Positions 34,181-43,373 of a stretch of 64,000 nt of DNA are shown one piece after another; within the stretch, counting starts at the first letter, position 1; every line of letters begins with the position of its first letter. The notes under the pieces are model-generated. The model searched no databases and had not been told where the DNA came from. It saw only the letters and a program-made list of their open reading frames with translations. Origin of the DNA: Microbispora sp. NBC_01189 (GTDB lineage Bacteria; Actinomycetota; Actinomycetes; Streptosporangiales; Streptosporangiaceae); the NCBI RefSeq assembly GCF_036010665.1, contig NZ_CP108581.1:5327501-5391500 (forward strand), written 5' to 3'. A program made the position numbers and the translations under genes.

Positions 34181-35206
34181 ATGAAGCCGTTATCGCCATC
34201 CGACCCCACGGAGATCGGCGGCTTCGTACTGAGCGGCGTTCTCGGTGAGGGCGGCATGGGCAAGGTCTACTACGGTGAATCCGAATCCGGCGAGCTCGTT
34301 GCCGTCAAGGTCATCAAGGACATCTGGGCTGACCGGGATGACCTGCGTGAGCGATTCGTCCGCGAGGTCGAGGCCTTGAAAACTGCGCTCGGCCCCAGGG
34401 TTGCCGGGCTGGTGGACGCCGATATCGAGGGCAAGTCGGTATGGCTTGCGGTGGAGTACGTCCCTGGAGAGACGCTGGAACAGCATGTCAGCAAACGGGG
34501 GCCGCTCTCGCTTGAGAACGCAGCGATCCTGGGGGCAGCCCTGGCCGAGGGCCTGGTCACCATTCACAAGGCCGGGCTACTCCACCGAGACCTGAAGCCG
34601 CACAACATCCTCCTCGGCCCGTCGGGCCCCAAGGTAATCGACTTCGGGTTGGCGATTCTCCATGAGCGCAAGGAGGCGCTCACCGCGCCTGGCATCCCCG
34701 TCGGAACCTTGGTGTGCATGTCACCTGAGCAGGCCCGGGGCGAACAGCCACTCCCAGCCGGTGCCGACATCTACGGCCTCGGGGCTACGCTCCTTTACGC
34801 CCTGACGGGCCATTACCCCTACGACGGCGCGACGCCATACGCGATCATGTACGACCTGTGCAACGAGTCCGTCCTGCCGGACTTGAAGGGTGTTCCCTCG
34901 CTGCTGGAGCCGCTGCTCGGTCAGATGATTGCCTTCAATGTGGGTGATCGACCCGGGTTGCCCGAGCTGAAGAGCTGCCTGGTCTCTCTTGCCACGAGGG
35001 AGGGGATTACGGCCGCGGAGGCACGCAGGAGACTGATCGCGGCGACCTATGTTCAGATGGAACCGACCGCCACCACACCTCAGCCGCGTCCCTTCGAAGA
35101 AAAGGCCGGGAAGAGCACGACCGATCCCGTTGTCTACCGGCTTCCCGCAACCGAGGCGCTGGCCACCCGATTGCGTTCGGCCTATGCCAAGGGACTGCCG
35201 CTGTGA
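34181..35206 (+). CDS. cytoplasmic Ser/Thr protein kinase (first kinase of the operon)
   Basis: A 341-residue Hanks-type kinase. The Gly-loop GEGGMGKVYYGE is at 22-33, the ATP-anchoring Lys is in VAVKVIK (43), the catalytic loop HRDLKPHN is at 135-142 and DFG is at 154-156. SPEQ replaces the usual APE. There is no transmembrane helix or PASTA domain, so it is soluble, unlike PknB. The frame is open upstream, but ATG 34181 gives the kinase start. It lies 157 bases after the methylase and overlaps the SNF2 gene by four bases. A regulatory or effector role in defence, as for PglW or Stk2, is inferred. Confidence 0.88.
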   Translation: MKPLSPSDPTEIGGFVLSGVLGEGGMGKVYYGESESGELVAVKVIKDIWADRDDLRERFVREVEALKTALGPRVAGLVDADIEGKSVWLAVEYVPGETLEQHVSKRGPLSLENAAILGAALAEGLVTIHKAGLLHRDLKPHNILLGPSGPKVIDFGLAILHERKEALTAPGIPVGTLVCMSPEQARGEQPLPAGADIYGLGATLLYALTGHYPYDGATPYAIMYDLCNESVLPDLKGVPSLLEPLLGQMIAFNVGDRPGLPELKSCLVSLATREGITAAEARRRLIAATYVQMEPTATTPQPRPFEEKAGKSTTDPVVYRLPATEALATRLRSAYAKGLPL

Positions 35207-38031
35207 ATAGGAACGATCCAGAGGAGAACGGGGTGACGATGAGCGAAGAGGCCATGATTCCGCGGGGGGCGCGGATCCTGGTACGCGACGAGGAGTGGAT
35301 GGTCACCGCCTGCGAACCCGCCGGACCACACGGAGCCAAGATCGAAGCGATCGGCGTTTCGGAGTTCGCCAGAGACACCACAGCGACCTTCTTCACCAAG
35401 GTAGAGGAACACGCCGGCGCCGGCGTCCAACTGATGCGACCCGAGGACACGGTGCTCGTCGCGGACCACTCCCCGAAGTTCGCCCGGAGCCGCCTGTTCC
35501 TCGAAGCCATCCTCCGGCGGACGCCGCTGCCGCAGACCGAGCGGCGGCTCGCTATGGCCGACGGATTCCTGTTGAACCCCCTCCGCTACCAGCGCCGTCC
35601 CGCGGAGCTCGCGCTGAAGGGCCTCCGGCCCCGTATCCTGCTCGCTGACGTCGTCGGGCTGGGTAAGACCCTCGAGATCGGCCTTACCCTCGCGGAGCTG
35701 ATACGCCGGGGCCGAGGCGAGAAGATCCTGGTGGTGACCCCACAGCATGTGCTGGAGCAGTTCCAGCATGAGCTGTGGACCCGATTCTCCATCCCGCTGA
35801 TCCGGCTGGACTCCATTGGGATCGAGCGCATTCAGCGAGAGATCCCCGCCGGGCGCAACCCCTTCACGTACTACAAGAAGGTCATCGTCTCGATCGACAC
35901 GCTCAAGAATCCCGGGAAGTACGGCCAGCACCTGGAGCACATCCGCTGGGACGCGGTCGTCATCGACGAGTCCCACAATCTCATCAGTGAGACCAGCGCC
36001 CGCAACAAGCTCGCCCGGCTACTGGCCGGCAACACCGACGCGCTGCTGCTAGCCAGCGCGACCCCGCACAACGGAGACGCCAGGTCCTTCGCCGAGCTGA
36101 TCAACTTGCTCGATCCGACGGCGATCGTGAACCCCCGGGACTACTCGGCGAAGGACATTGAGCATCTCTACATCCGGCGTACCAAGGTCAACCCGGAGGT
36201 CAGGGACGAGGTGGGCGACCAGTGGCCAGACCGGGGACCCTCGGTGTCGCTGCACTGCCCGGCGACGCCTCCCGAGGAGGAGGTGCTCGGGGAACTCGCC
36301 GGGGTCTGGCTGGCCGCTGATGGGCCCGCCACGGGAAAGGGCCGCAGACTCTTTCCCTACACCCTGATCAAGTCCTTTCTCTCCTCTCACAAGGCGCTGG
36401 CCGCCACCGTCGCCAACCGTCTTAAGAACAGCACCGACGCCCGTGAGAGGCAGGCACTGGAACGGCTCGCTGAGCTGACGGGCAAGATCGGTGACGACGA
36501 CTCTGCCAAGCTGGCCACCCTGGTGGCAAAGCTTAAGCAGATTGGAGTCCGACCGGGGAGCGCGGAACGCGTGGTGGTCTTCTCCGAGAGCGTCCCAACG
36601 CTGAACTGGCTCAAGCAGATCGTCCCGGCCAGGCTAGGCTTCAGCGATGCCGACGTGGCCGGCGGAGTCGCCGACGTGCTGCATGGAGACGTGACCTCCG
36701 ACCAGGAGCAGCAGCGGATTGTCGAACGGTTCTCGCTCGCCGATAGCAGCGTCCGCATCCTCTTCACCGGCAACGTCGCCTCCGAGGGCGTCAACCTGCA
36801 CCGCCAGTGCCATCAGCTCATTCACTACGACCTGCCGTGGAGCCTGATCCGGATCGAGCAGCGCAACGGCCGGATCGATCGGTACGGCCAGCGGTACCAG
36901 CCCCAGTTCACCGCGTTGATCCTCAAGTCTGCCGTCAAGGAGAGGATGGACGACACCACGGTCGCCGAGGTGCTCCTTAAGCGTGAGGAGGCTGCCCACA
37001 ACAGTCTGGGCACGGCCGAGACGGTGACCGGTCTCTACAGCGGCCAGAAGGAGGAGGACCGGCTCCTGCAGGACCTGCTCAAGGACAAGACCGCCGAGGA
37101 ATCCCTGGACAGCGCTCATGCCGAGGGGGGCATCCTGACCGCTATTCTCGGGCTGGAAGAGGATCACCACCTGCCTGAGCAGGGCGATGCCGACGTACCC
37201 CGGCTCTTCGCCACCACCGAGGCGTTCGTAGATGAGGCGATTAAGGAGATCTTCAAGGATCCCGCCCGCGACCTGGAGTTGGAACGCACCGGCCGGTTCC
37301 TCGCTCTAAGGCCGCCGGAGGACCTGATCCACCGCATGCGATCGCTGCCCCGCTCCTACCTGAAGACCCACGCCGTCGGGAAGCGCATGCGGGTGACCTT
37401 TGATCGAGCCGACGCGCAGCGCAAGCTCGATGAAGCGCGAAGGACCAAGACGATCTGGCCGGACACCGCCTACCTCACCGACCTGCACCCGCTGGTGGAA
37501 TGGCTCGTGGACAAGGTCCTCGTCCGGCTCGGCCGCCAGACCGCGCCCGTCCTGCTCGCCCAGGTGCCCGAACCGGCGTTCCTCGTCCAGGGCATCTACT
37601 CCAACGCCCTCGGACAGCCGGCCGTCGTCCGCTGGATGACCGTCACCGGGCTCCCCAACACGCCTGCCGTGCGGGACGACATGCCTCAGGTCCTCAAGGA
37701 GGCCGGGGTTGGGCCGGGCATGTGGAATCCTGATCAGGAGCGGGATCTCAGTCGGTTACAGAGGGCGGTGCCCGCCGCTGTAGCGGCGGCACGCCACCAT
37801 CTCGAAGCCGAACGCGCCCGTTACGAGCAGGAGATCGAAGATCAACTCGACTCCTACCGCGGGCAGCTCGGCGTCTGGGTCCAGGAGACGCTGGACCTGG
37901 TCGTACAGGATGGGCGGCTCAAGACGAAGGTCGGAGCTGTGGAGAAGCGGCAGCGCGACCTGCTGGACTCCTTGCAGATAACCGGCGAGCCGCTGCTCCG
38001 TCTGCTCGCAGTCCTGGATGGTGGCGCGTGA
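35203..38031 (+). CDS. SNF2-family helicase, DISARM DrmD-like
   Basis: A 942-residue SWI2/SNF2 ATPase. Motif I DVVGLGKTLE is at 149-158, DESH at 255-258, and SATPH at 285-289. The C-terminal RecA domain contains VRILFTGNVASEGVNLHRQC and IRIEQRNGRIDRYGQ with its arginine finger. The N-terminal 120 residues and long C-terminal helical part match the layout of DrmD in class 1 DISARM and of RapA-like remodelers. GTG 35203 overlaps the kinase stop; ATG 35239, with better spacing from GAGGAG, is an alternative. It would move on double-stranded DNA using ATP. The next gene overlaps its stop. Confidence 0.85.
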   Translation: MNRNDPEENGVTMSEEAMIPRGARILVRDEEWMVTACEPAGPHGAKIEAIGVSEFARDTTATFFTKVEEHAGAGVQLMRPEDTVLVADHSPKFARSRLFLEAILRRTPLPQTERRLAMADGFLLNPLRYQRRPAELALKGLRPRILLADVVGLGKTLEIGLTLAELIRRGRGEKILVVTPQHVLEQFQHELWTRFSIPLIRLDSIGIERIQREIPAGRNPFTYYKKVIVSIDTLKNPGKYGQHLEHIRWDAVVIDESHNLISETSARNKLARLLAGNTDALLLASATPHNGDARSFAELINLLDPTAIVNPRDYSAKDIEHLYIRRTKVNPEVRDEVGDQWPDRGPSVSLHCPATPPEEEVLGELAGVWLAADGPATGKGRRLFPYTLIKSFLSSHKALAATVANRLKNSTDARERQALERLAELTGKIGDDDSAKLATLVAKLKQIGVRPGSAERVVVFSESVPTLNWLKQIVPARLGFSDADVAGGVADVLHGDVTSDQEQQRIVERFSLADSSVRILFTGNVASEGVNLHRQCHQLIHYDLPWSLIRIEQRNGRIDRYGQRYQPQFTALILKSAVKERMDDTTVAEVLLKREEAAHNSLGTAETVTGLYSGQKEEDRLLQDLLKDKTAEESLDSAHAEGGILTAILGLEEDHHLPEQGDADVPRLFATTEAFVDEAIKEIFKDPARDLELERTGRFLALRPPEDLIHRMRSLPRSYLKTHAVGKRMRVTFDRADAQRKLDEARRTKTIWPDTAYLTDLHPLVEWLVDKVLVRLGRQTAPVLLAQVPEPAFLVQGIYSNALGQPAVVRWMTVTGLPNTPAVRDDMPQVLKEAGVGPGMWNPDQERDLSRLQRAVPAAVAAARHHLEAERARYEQEIEDQLDSYRGQLGVWVQETLDLVVQDGRLKTKVGAVEKRQRDLLDSLQITGEPLLRLLAVLDGGA

Positions 38032-41000
38032 CCTACGACTGCCTTGTCAACCGCGGCGAGTATCTCTCGGCCCATTACCTGGCGGAGATGCTGCCGAAGG
38101 AGCTGAGGAAGAAGGAAGGCCTGACCGCCCGTTGGGTCGAGCGAGAGAAGGCATGGCGGCGGCTCCCCAGGGCCGAGCGTGATGCCCGGCCGCCGACCGC
38201 CCGGGCCGGTCTCGCCGCCTTCCGCGACGCACTTTTCGAGGCGCGTCCGTTTTTCCGGGCGTATGGCTCCCGCCTGGCCGAGGGCGGTGCGATCGACCCG
38301 GACGACGCGGCCGAGATGACCAAGCGGCTGAACGAGTTCCACGGCGAGGTTCTTAAGGCGCTCGGGTTCGCCGCCGCTAGGCAGACGATCGAGTTTGAGC
38401 GGGCGGGCCGGGCCTTTTCCGTCCAGGTGGCCTGCGCCGAGCCCACCTTGGTAGCCGTCGAGTGCGGATGGGCCACCGAGGTCGACGCCGCGTTGGACGA
38501 CGACCAGGCCGGCAGGCTGCTGGTCCCCGTTGAGTTGGAGAGCCGGAACACGGTCGCGACGGGAAAGAAGCTGGCGGAGGTCTTGTTCGCCGCGGACCAT
38601 CCGCCCCGCTACGTCCTCATCCTTGCGGGCACGGTGGTGATCCTCGCTGACCGCACCACCTGGGGTGAGGGCCGCTATCTCGCCGTGAGCCTCGACGTGG
38701 CGCTCGGTCGCCGTGACCCCGCCGAGATCGACCTGATCGCCGCGCTGTTCGGCGCCGAATCGCTGCTGCCTCCGGCCGAAGGCGGCCCGGAGCCGCTCGT
38801 GGCGATCGTGGCGGGCTCCCGTCAGCATGCCGCCGGAGTCTCTGCCGAGCTACGTGAAGGCTTGCGCATCTCCGTCGAGAAGATCGCCAACGAGGTGCTG
38901 GCCCGGATCAGGGACGCGGGCGTCGAGCCCGAGCAGATAATGGAGCATGGTCCGTTGGCCAGGGAATTGACCCGCGAGGCGCTCCGCTACCTCTACCGGA
39001 TCCTGTTCCTGCTGTATGCCGAGGCCCGTCCTGAACTGGGAATCCTCCCGGTTGACCACCCCGAGTACGCCGAAGGCTATGGCATGGCTCGCCTCGGCGA
39101 CCTGGTCGTCCACGGCTTGACTGGGGAGACCTCACGCAACGGCTTCCACCTATACGAGTCGCTCAACCTGCTTTTCCGCATGGTCAACAAGGGCTATCCG
39201 GCGGACTCCTCCGCGGACGGCTGGGACGGCGCCGGCATCCGGTTCGAAGCACTCAGATCGGCGCTCTTCGAACCCGAAGCGATCAAGCTCATTGGTCGGG
39301 ACGCGATCAAGCACCCCGCCTTCGATCCCGCCGACCCCGACTGCCCACGCATCGACACGCGGCTGCGTAATTTCCGCCTCCATGAGGTGCTGCGGCTGCT
39401 CATGCTCACACGCGGGAAGGATCGTGGCAGCCGGAGACGGCGCGAGCGCGGCGGGTTCATCTCCTATGCCCAGCTCGGCATCAACCAGCTTGGCGCCGTC
39501 TACGAGGGACTGATGTCCTACACCGGGTCGATCGCCGAGGAGGAGCTGTACGAGGTCGCGAAGAAGGGCGACGCGACGGGCGCATCCTGGACGATCACGG
39601 CCACCCAGGCCGACAGCGGTCTCTACACCGATGAGCAGTTCGTCCGCGAGGTCGACGAGGAGGGCAACCGGACAGAGGAGTGGGCGAGGTATCGGAAAGG
39701 ATCCTTCGTGTACCGGCTGGCCGGACGCGATCGCGAGACTAGCGCCTCGTACTACACGCCGGAGTCGCTGACTCAGACCACCGTCCGACTCGCCCTCCAG
39801 CACCGGCTCGAACAGGAAGGTGAGATCGAGCCGCGGAAGCTGCTGGAGTGGCGGATCTGCGAACCCGCTCTCGGATCCGGGGCGTTCCTCAACGAGGCGA
39901 TCAATCAGGTCGCCGTCGAATATCTGAAGCGGGCCCAGGAGCGGAGCGGCGCACTCGGGGAGCGGTACGCCGAGGAGTTGCAGAAGGTCAAGGCGTACAT
40001 CGCCCTGCACAACTGCTACGGCGTCGACCTCAACGAGACGGCAACCGAGCTGGCCGAGGTGTCGCTCTGGCTCAACGTCATGCACCGCGGCCTGCAGGCC
40101 CCCTGGTTCGGTCTGCACCTGCGCCGCGGCAACTCCCTCATCGGCGCGGGCCGTCGCCTGTACGGTGAGGCCGCCTTGATCTCCGGCGACTGGCTGGCCG
40201 CAGTCCCCGAGGAGGTGCCGCTCACCCAGGTCGAGATCCCGGCTGGGGCGGTACACCACTTCCTGCTTCCAGCGACCGGATGGGGCTCGGCTGCGGGAGC
40301 CAAGGAGGCACGGGACCTCGCGGGGAAGGGCGACGACCGTGCTGACTGGCAGGTCCAGCTACGGGCCGACATCGACCGGCTTGCGGCCTGGCGCAAGCAG
40401 ATCCGTAAAATCCCCTCGGCGAAAAGGAAGCGCAGCCAGCCGTCTCAGATGGAACGGCTGCAAGCTGTGTCGCGACGGGCCGAGTTCCTATGGAAGCTGG
40501 TCCTGCGCCGGCTAGAGCTCTCGGAGGAGCAGATCCGCCGCAGGATCGACGTCTTCGGCGCCGACTGGATCGACCAGCCCGACGTCGCCGTCCCGAAGGA
40601 GAAGATCTACCGGGACCTGCACGAGGAGGGTAAGCCGTTCTGGCGGCTGAAGACCGTCATGGATGCTTGGTGCGCCCTCTGGTTCTGGCCCCTTGACCAG
40701 GCCGGGCTGCTCGACGGCTCGGACCCGATCTATGAGCGGCACCGCAGCCTCGCCGCCGTCGAGTCCGCCGCCAGCTCCCCGGGCGCGTCTCCGCGAGCTG
40801 AGCCAGAGGATGCCATCCAAGAACTGGCCACTGAGCAGGGACGCGGGGGGGTTCAGGAGTCCTTCGGGTTCCCCGTCCGCGCACGGCAGCTCTACCTGCC
40901 CGATCTTGAGCCTGCCACTCCGGTGCAGCTCACCCTCGACCAGGCGGAGCCCGCTCCCGCGCCCAAGAAGAAGGCCAAGGTTCCGCCACCGCCGCCGAGG

Positions 41001-43373
41001 GGAATCCGCGATGTCATCCCGCTCGCCGATCTTGACGACTGGCTGGACTTCGCCGAGGCGGTGCTCGGCCGGGCCGACATGCGTGACGACATCATCCCGC
41101 TGAACTTCAATTCCCTGGACGAGCTGGGGGAGTGCGAAGAGGAGCTTCCGAAGTGGATGGTCACCGACTCGCCCCTTCGGCTCCAGGTGCGTTTCCCATG
41201 GCTCAGGGTGATCACGGACGGCGACGAGGGCATAGCGATCAAGCAGGGCTTCTTTCACTGGGAGCTCGCCTTCGCGCACGCCTTCCGCGCCGGCGGCTTC
41301 GACCTCCAGGTCGGCAACCCCCCCTGGGTCCGGCCCCGGTGGGAGGAGGGGCCGGTCCTGGCGGAGCGTGAGCCGTGGTTCGAGCTGAAGGATAAGCCGT
41401 CCACCCCCGAATGGCGGCAGCGGAAGGCCCGCATTCTCGCCGATGAGCAGGGACGCCGCTTCGTCCTGGACGAGCTGGCGGCGCAGTCCGCCACGTCAGC
41501 GTTCTACAGCTCCGTGGTCAATTACGACCTGCTGAACAGCACGCAGCCCGACCTCTACCGCGCTTTCATGATGCGTACCTGGGCGAATGCCGGTTCATTC
41601 GGAACGGTCGGTCTACTGCATCCGGACACGCACTTCGTCGGCGACAAGGAGAAGCGGTTGAGGGCCGCCGCCTATCGGCGCCTGCGGGTGCACGCCGACT
41701 TCGTCAACGCGGGGAACCGGTTCTTCCCGCCGCCGGTAAACCGGAGCAGCCACTTCGGCTTGCACGTTTACGGACCGGATCAGGAGATCGGGTTCGACCA
41801 TGTGAGCTGGCTTTATCACACGACGACGCTGATCGAATCGCTTGATCTAGCCCGTACCGCTGGCGTGGGCGAGGCGGAGGACGACGACGACGTGCCTGGA
41901 GTTCGGTACGGCGGTGACTGGGATCTGCGGCCCCATCCTTCGCGGGTTGTTCATGTAGACCGCGAGGTTCTCGCGGAGTGGCGGCGCATCCGTGGTGACG
42001 AGGACGTTGCAATAGAGGAGGCGCGGCTGCTTTATCCGGTGACGACCAGGGAACTCCCGGTCATCGTCACCTTCGGCGAGATCCGGGACCGGCTCGACGC
42101 GCTGGACCCGAGAATCAGTCGTGGTTATGACGAGAAGGGGGCAAAGGACGACGGCCTCATCAAATGGGAGGTCAGCGAGCCGGGGGACTGGTCAGAGGTC
42201 ATTCTGAAGGGCCCACAATTTGGCGTCGCCACGCCGTTCTTCAAGCAGCCGCCAGACACTGGCACCGGAGCGAGACCCCTTGACCTGACGGCGCTGTCGG
42301 CCGACGCTGTCCCGGCGACGAATTACCGGCGTGCCACCGACAGGGCGACTTACGAACAGGCCCAGAAGGACCGCTGGGTGGATCACTGGCTGCTCACTGA
42401 GCTCCGGGACTCGCCAGCTGTGGTGGAAGAGACCCGGCTAGAACTCGCTCTGGGCTTAGGGATTGCGCTCGTTGAAGTCACGGACGCCCAGATTGATGAG
42501 GTCCTCCGTGAGAAGGCACGCCGTCGCTATACCCAGTTCTATCGCTTGGCATGGCGGGAGATGATCCCGGACGACACCGAGCGGAGCCTGTTCGGATCGC
42601 TCTTTCCGCCCGGGCCGGCGCATGTCCATGGCGTACGCAGCATGGCATTGGCGACCGATCGTGAGACCGTTCTGGCAGCGGGTTTCTGGGCCGCGCTGCC
42701 GGTGGACTACATGCTGCGAGTCGCCGGAATCCAGCATCTGGACGTGTCCGAGACTCGCAGGATGCCGGGTCCGAAGGCTGACCATCCTCTTGCGGCGGCG
42801 CTCATGCTACGGACGCTCCGCCTCAACTGCCTGACCGACGCGTACGCCCCGCTCTGGGAGGAGCTCTACGACGATTCCTGGAGGCGGGAGACCTGGGCGC
42901 TCGACTGGCCGGGGCTCCCGCCGGTGGGAGAGATCGGCAGGTTGTGGAAGCCGGAGACGGCGCTGCGCTCCGAGTACGCGCGGCGCGCGGCCCTCGTGGA
43001 GATCGACGCCATCGCCGGAGCCTGGCTAGGGCTCACCGCGGAGCAGCTCGGCATCCTCTTCCGAGCACGATTCCCGATCCTCTTCGACTACGAAGCGGTC
43101 ACCTACTTCGACGCGAACGGTCGGAAGATCGCGGGTAACTGGAACACTTTCGGCTCCGGGCAGAGCAAGGAGCATTGGGAACAGTTCTCGGCTTTCCTCG
43201 ATGATGAGCGCAGCGACCCGCCCCAAGGGTTCGTCCCCATCGCCGAGCGGGCCGAGGCGCTCTCGAAGGGTTTCTACAAAGCCGATCGAGCCTGCGAGAT
43301 GCGCCAGGCACACGCGATGTTCGCTGGGCGCCTGGCCGTACAGGACGCTGACTCCGGAGGGGTGAGCGCGTGA
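38028..43373 (+). CDS. giant N6-adenine DNA methyltransferase (Eco57I-type, DrmMI-like)
   Basis: A 1781-residue protein. Motif I EPALGSGAFLNEA sits near residue 611 and motif IV NPPW near 1097, so about 480 residues lie between them, far more than in a simple methylase. The insert is charged and contains a Lys/Arg-rich part and a Pro-rich linker (APAPKKKAKVPPPPPRG). The first 300 residues form a separate domain with a restriction-like fold possibility (VACAEPTLVAVECGW, VLFAADHPPRYVLI). The C-terminal 600 residues probably choose the target. It resembles class 1 DISARM methylases and PglX of BREX. It overlaps both neighbours by four bases, so expression is coupled. Confidence 0.85.
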   Translation: MTYDCLVNRGEYLSAHYLAEMLPKELRKKEGLTARWVEREKAWRRLPRAERDARPPTARAGLAAFRDALFEARPFFRAYGSRLAEGGAIDPDDAAEMTKRLNEFHGEVLKALGFAAARQTIEFERAGRAFSVQVACAEPTLVAVECGWATEVDAALDDDQAGRLLVPVELESRNTVATGKKLAEVLFAADHPPRYVLILAGTVVILADRTTWGEGRYLAVSLDVALGRRDPAEIDLIAALFGAESLLPPAEGGPEPLVAIVAGSRQHAAGVSAELREGLRISVEKIANEVLARIRDAGVEPEQIMEHGPLARELTREALRYLYRILFLLYAEARPELGILPVDHPEYAEGYGMARLGDLVVHGLTGETSRNGFHLYESLNLLFRMVNKGYPADSSADGWDGAGIRFEALRSALFEPEAIKLIGRDAIKHPAFDPADPDCPRIDTRLRNFRLHEVLRLLMLTRGKDRGSRRRRERGGFISYAQLGINQLGAVYEGLMSYTGSIAEEELYEVAKKGDATGASWTITATQADSGLYTDEQFVREVDEEGNRTEEWARYRKGSFVYRLAGRDRETSASYYTPESLTQTTVRLALQHRLEQEGEIEPRKLLEWRICEPALGSGAFLNEAINQVAVEYLKRAQERSGALGERYAEELQKVKAYIALHNCYGVDLNETATELAEVSLWLNVMHRGLQAPWFGLHLRRGNSLIGAGRRLYGEAALISGDWLAAVPEEVPLTQVEIPAGAVHHFLLPATGWGSAAGAKEARDLAGKGDDRADWQVQLRADIDRLAAWRKQIRKIPSAKRKRSQPSQMERLQAVSRRAEFLWKLVLRRLELSEEQIRRRIDVFGADWIDQPDVAVPKEKIYRDLHEEGKPFWRLKTVMDAWCALWFWPLDQAGLLDGSDPIYERHRSLAAVESAASSPGASPRAEPEDAIQELATEQGRGGVQESFGFPVRARQLYLPDLEPATPVQLTLDQAEPAPAPKKKAKVPPPPPRGIRDVIPLADLDDWLDFAEAVLGRADMRDDIIPLNFNSLDELGECEEELPKWMVTDSPLRLQVRFPWLRVITDGDEGIAIKQGFFHWELAFAHAFRAGGFDLQVGNPPWVRPRWEEGPVLAEREPWFELKDKPSTPEWRQRKARILADEQGRRFVLDELAAQSATSAFYSSVVNYDLLNSTQPDLYRAFMMRTWANAGSFGTVGLLHPDTHFVGDKEKRLRAAAYRRLRVHADFVNAGNRFFPPPVNRSSHFGLHVYGPDQEIGFDHVSWLYHTTTLIESLDLARTAGVGEAEDDDDVPGVRYGGDWDLRPHPSRVVHVDREVLAEWRRIRGDEDVAIEEARLLYPVTTRELPVIVTFGEIRDRLDALDPRISRGYDEKGAKDDGLIKWEVSEPGDWSEVILKGPQFGVATPFFKQPPDTGTGARPLDLTALSADAVPATNYRRATDRATYEQAQKDRWVDHWLLTELRDSPAVVEETRLELALGLGIALVEVTDAQIDEVLREKARRRYTQFYRLAWREMIPDDTERSLFGSLFPPGPAHVHGVRSMALATDRETVLAAGFWAALPVDYMLRVAGIQHLDVSETRRMPGPKADHPLAAALMLRTLRLNCLTDAYAPLWEELYDDSWRRETWALDWPGLPPVGEIGRLWKPETALRSEYARRAALVEIDAIAGAWLGLTAEQLGILFRARFPILFDYEAVTYFDANGRKIAGNWNTFGSGQSKEHWEQFSAFLDDERSDPPQGFVPIAERAEALSKGFYKADRACEMRQAHAMFAGRLAVQDADSGGVSA

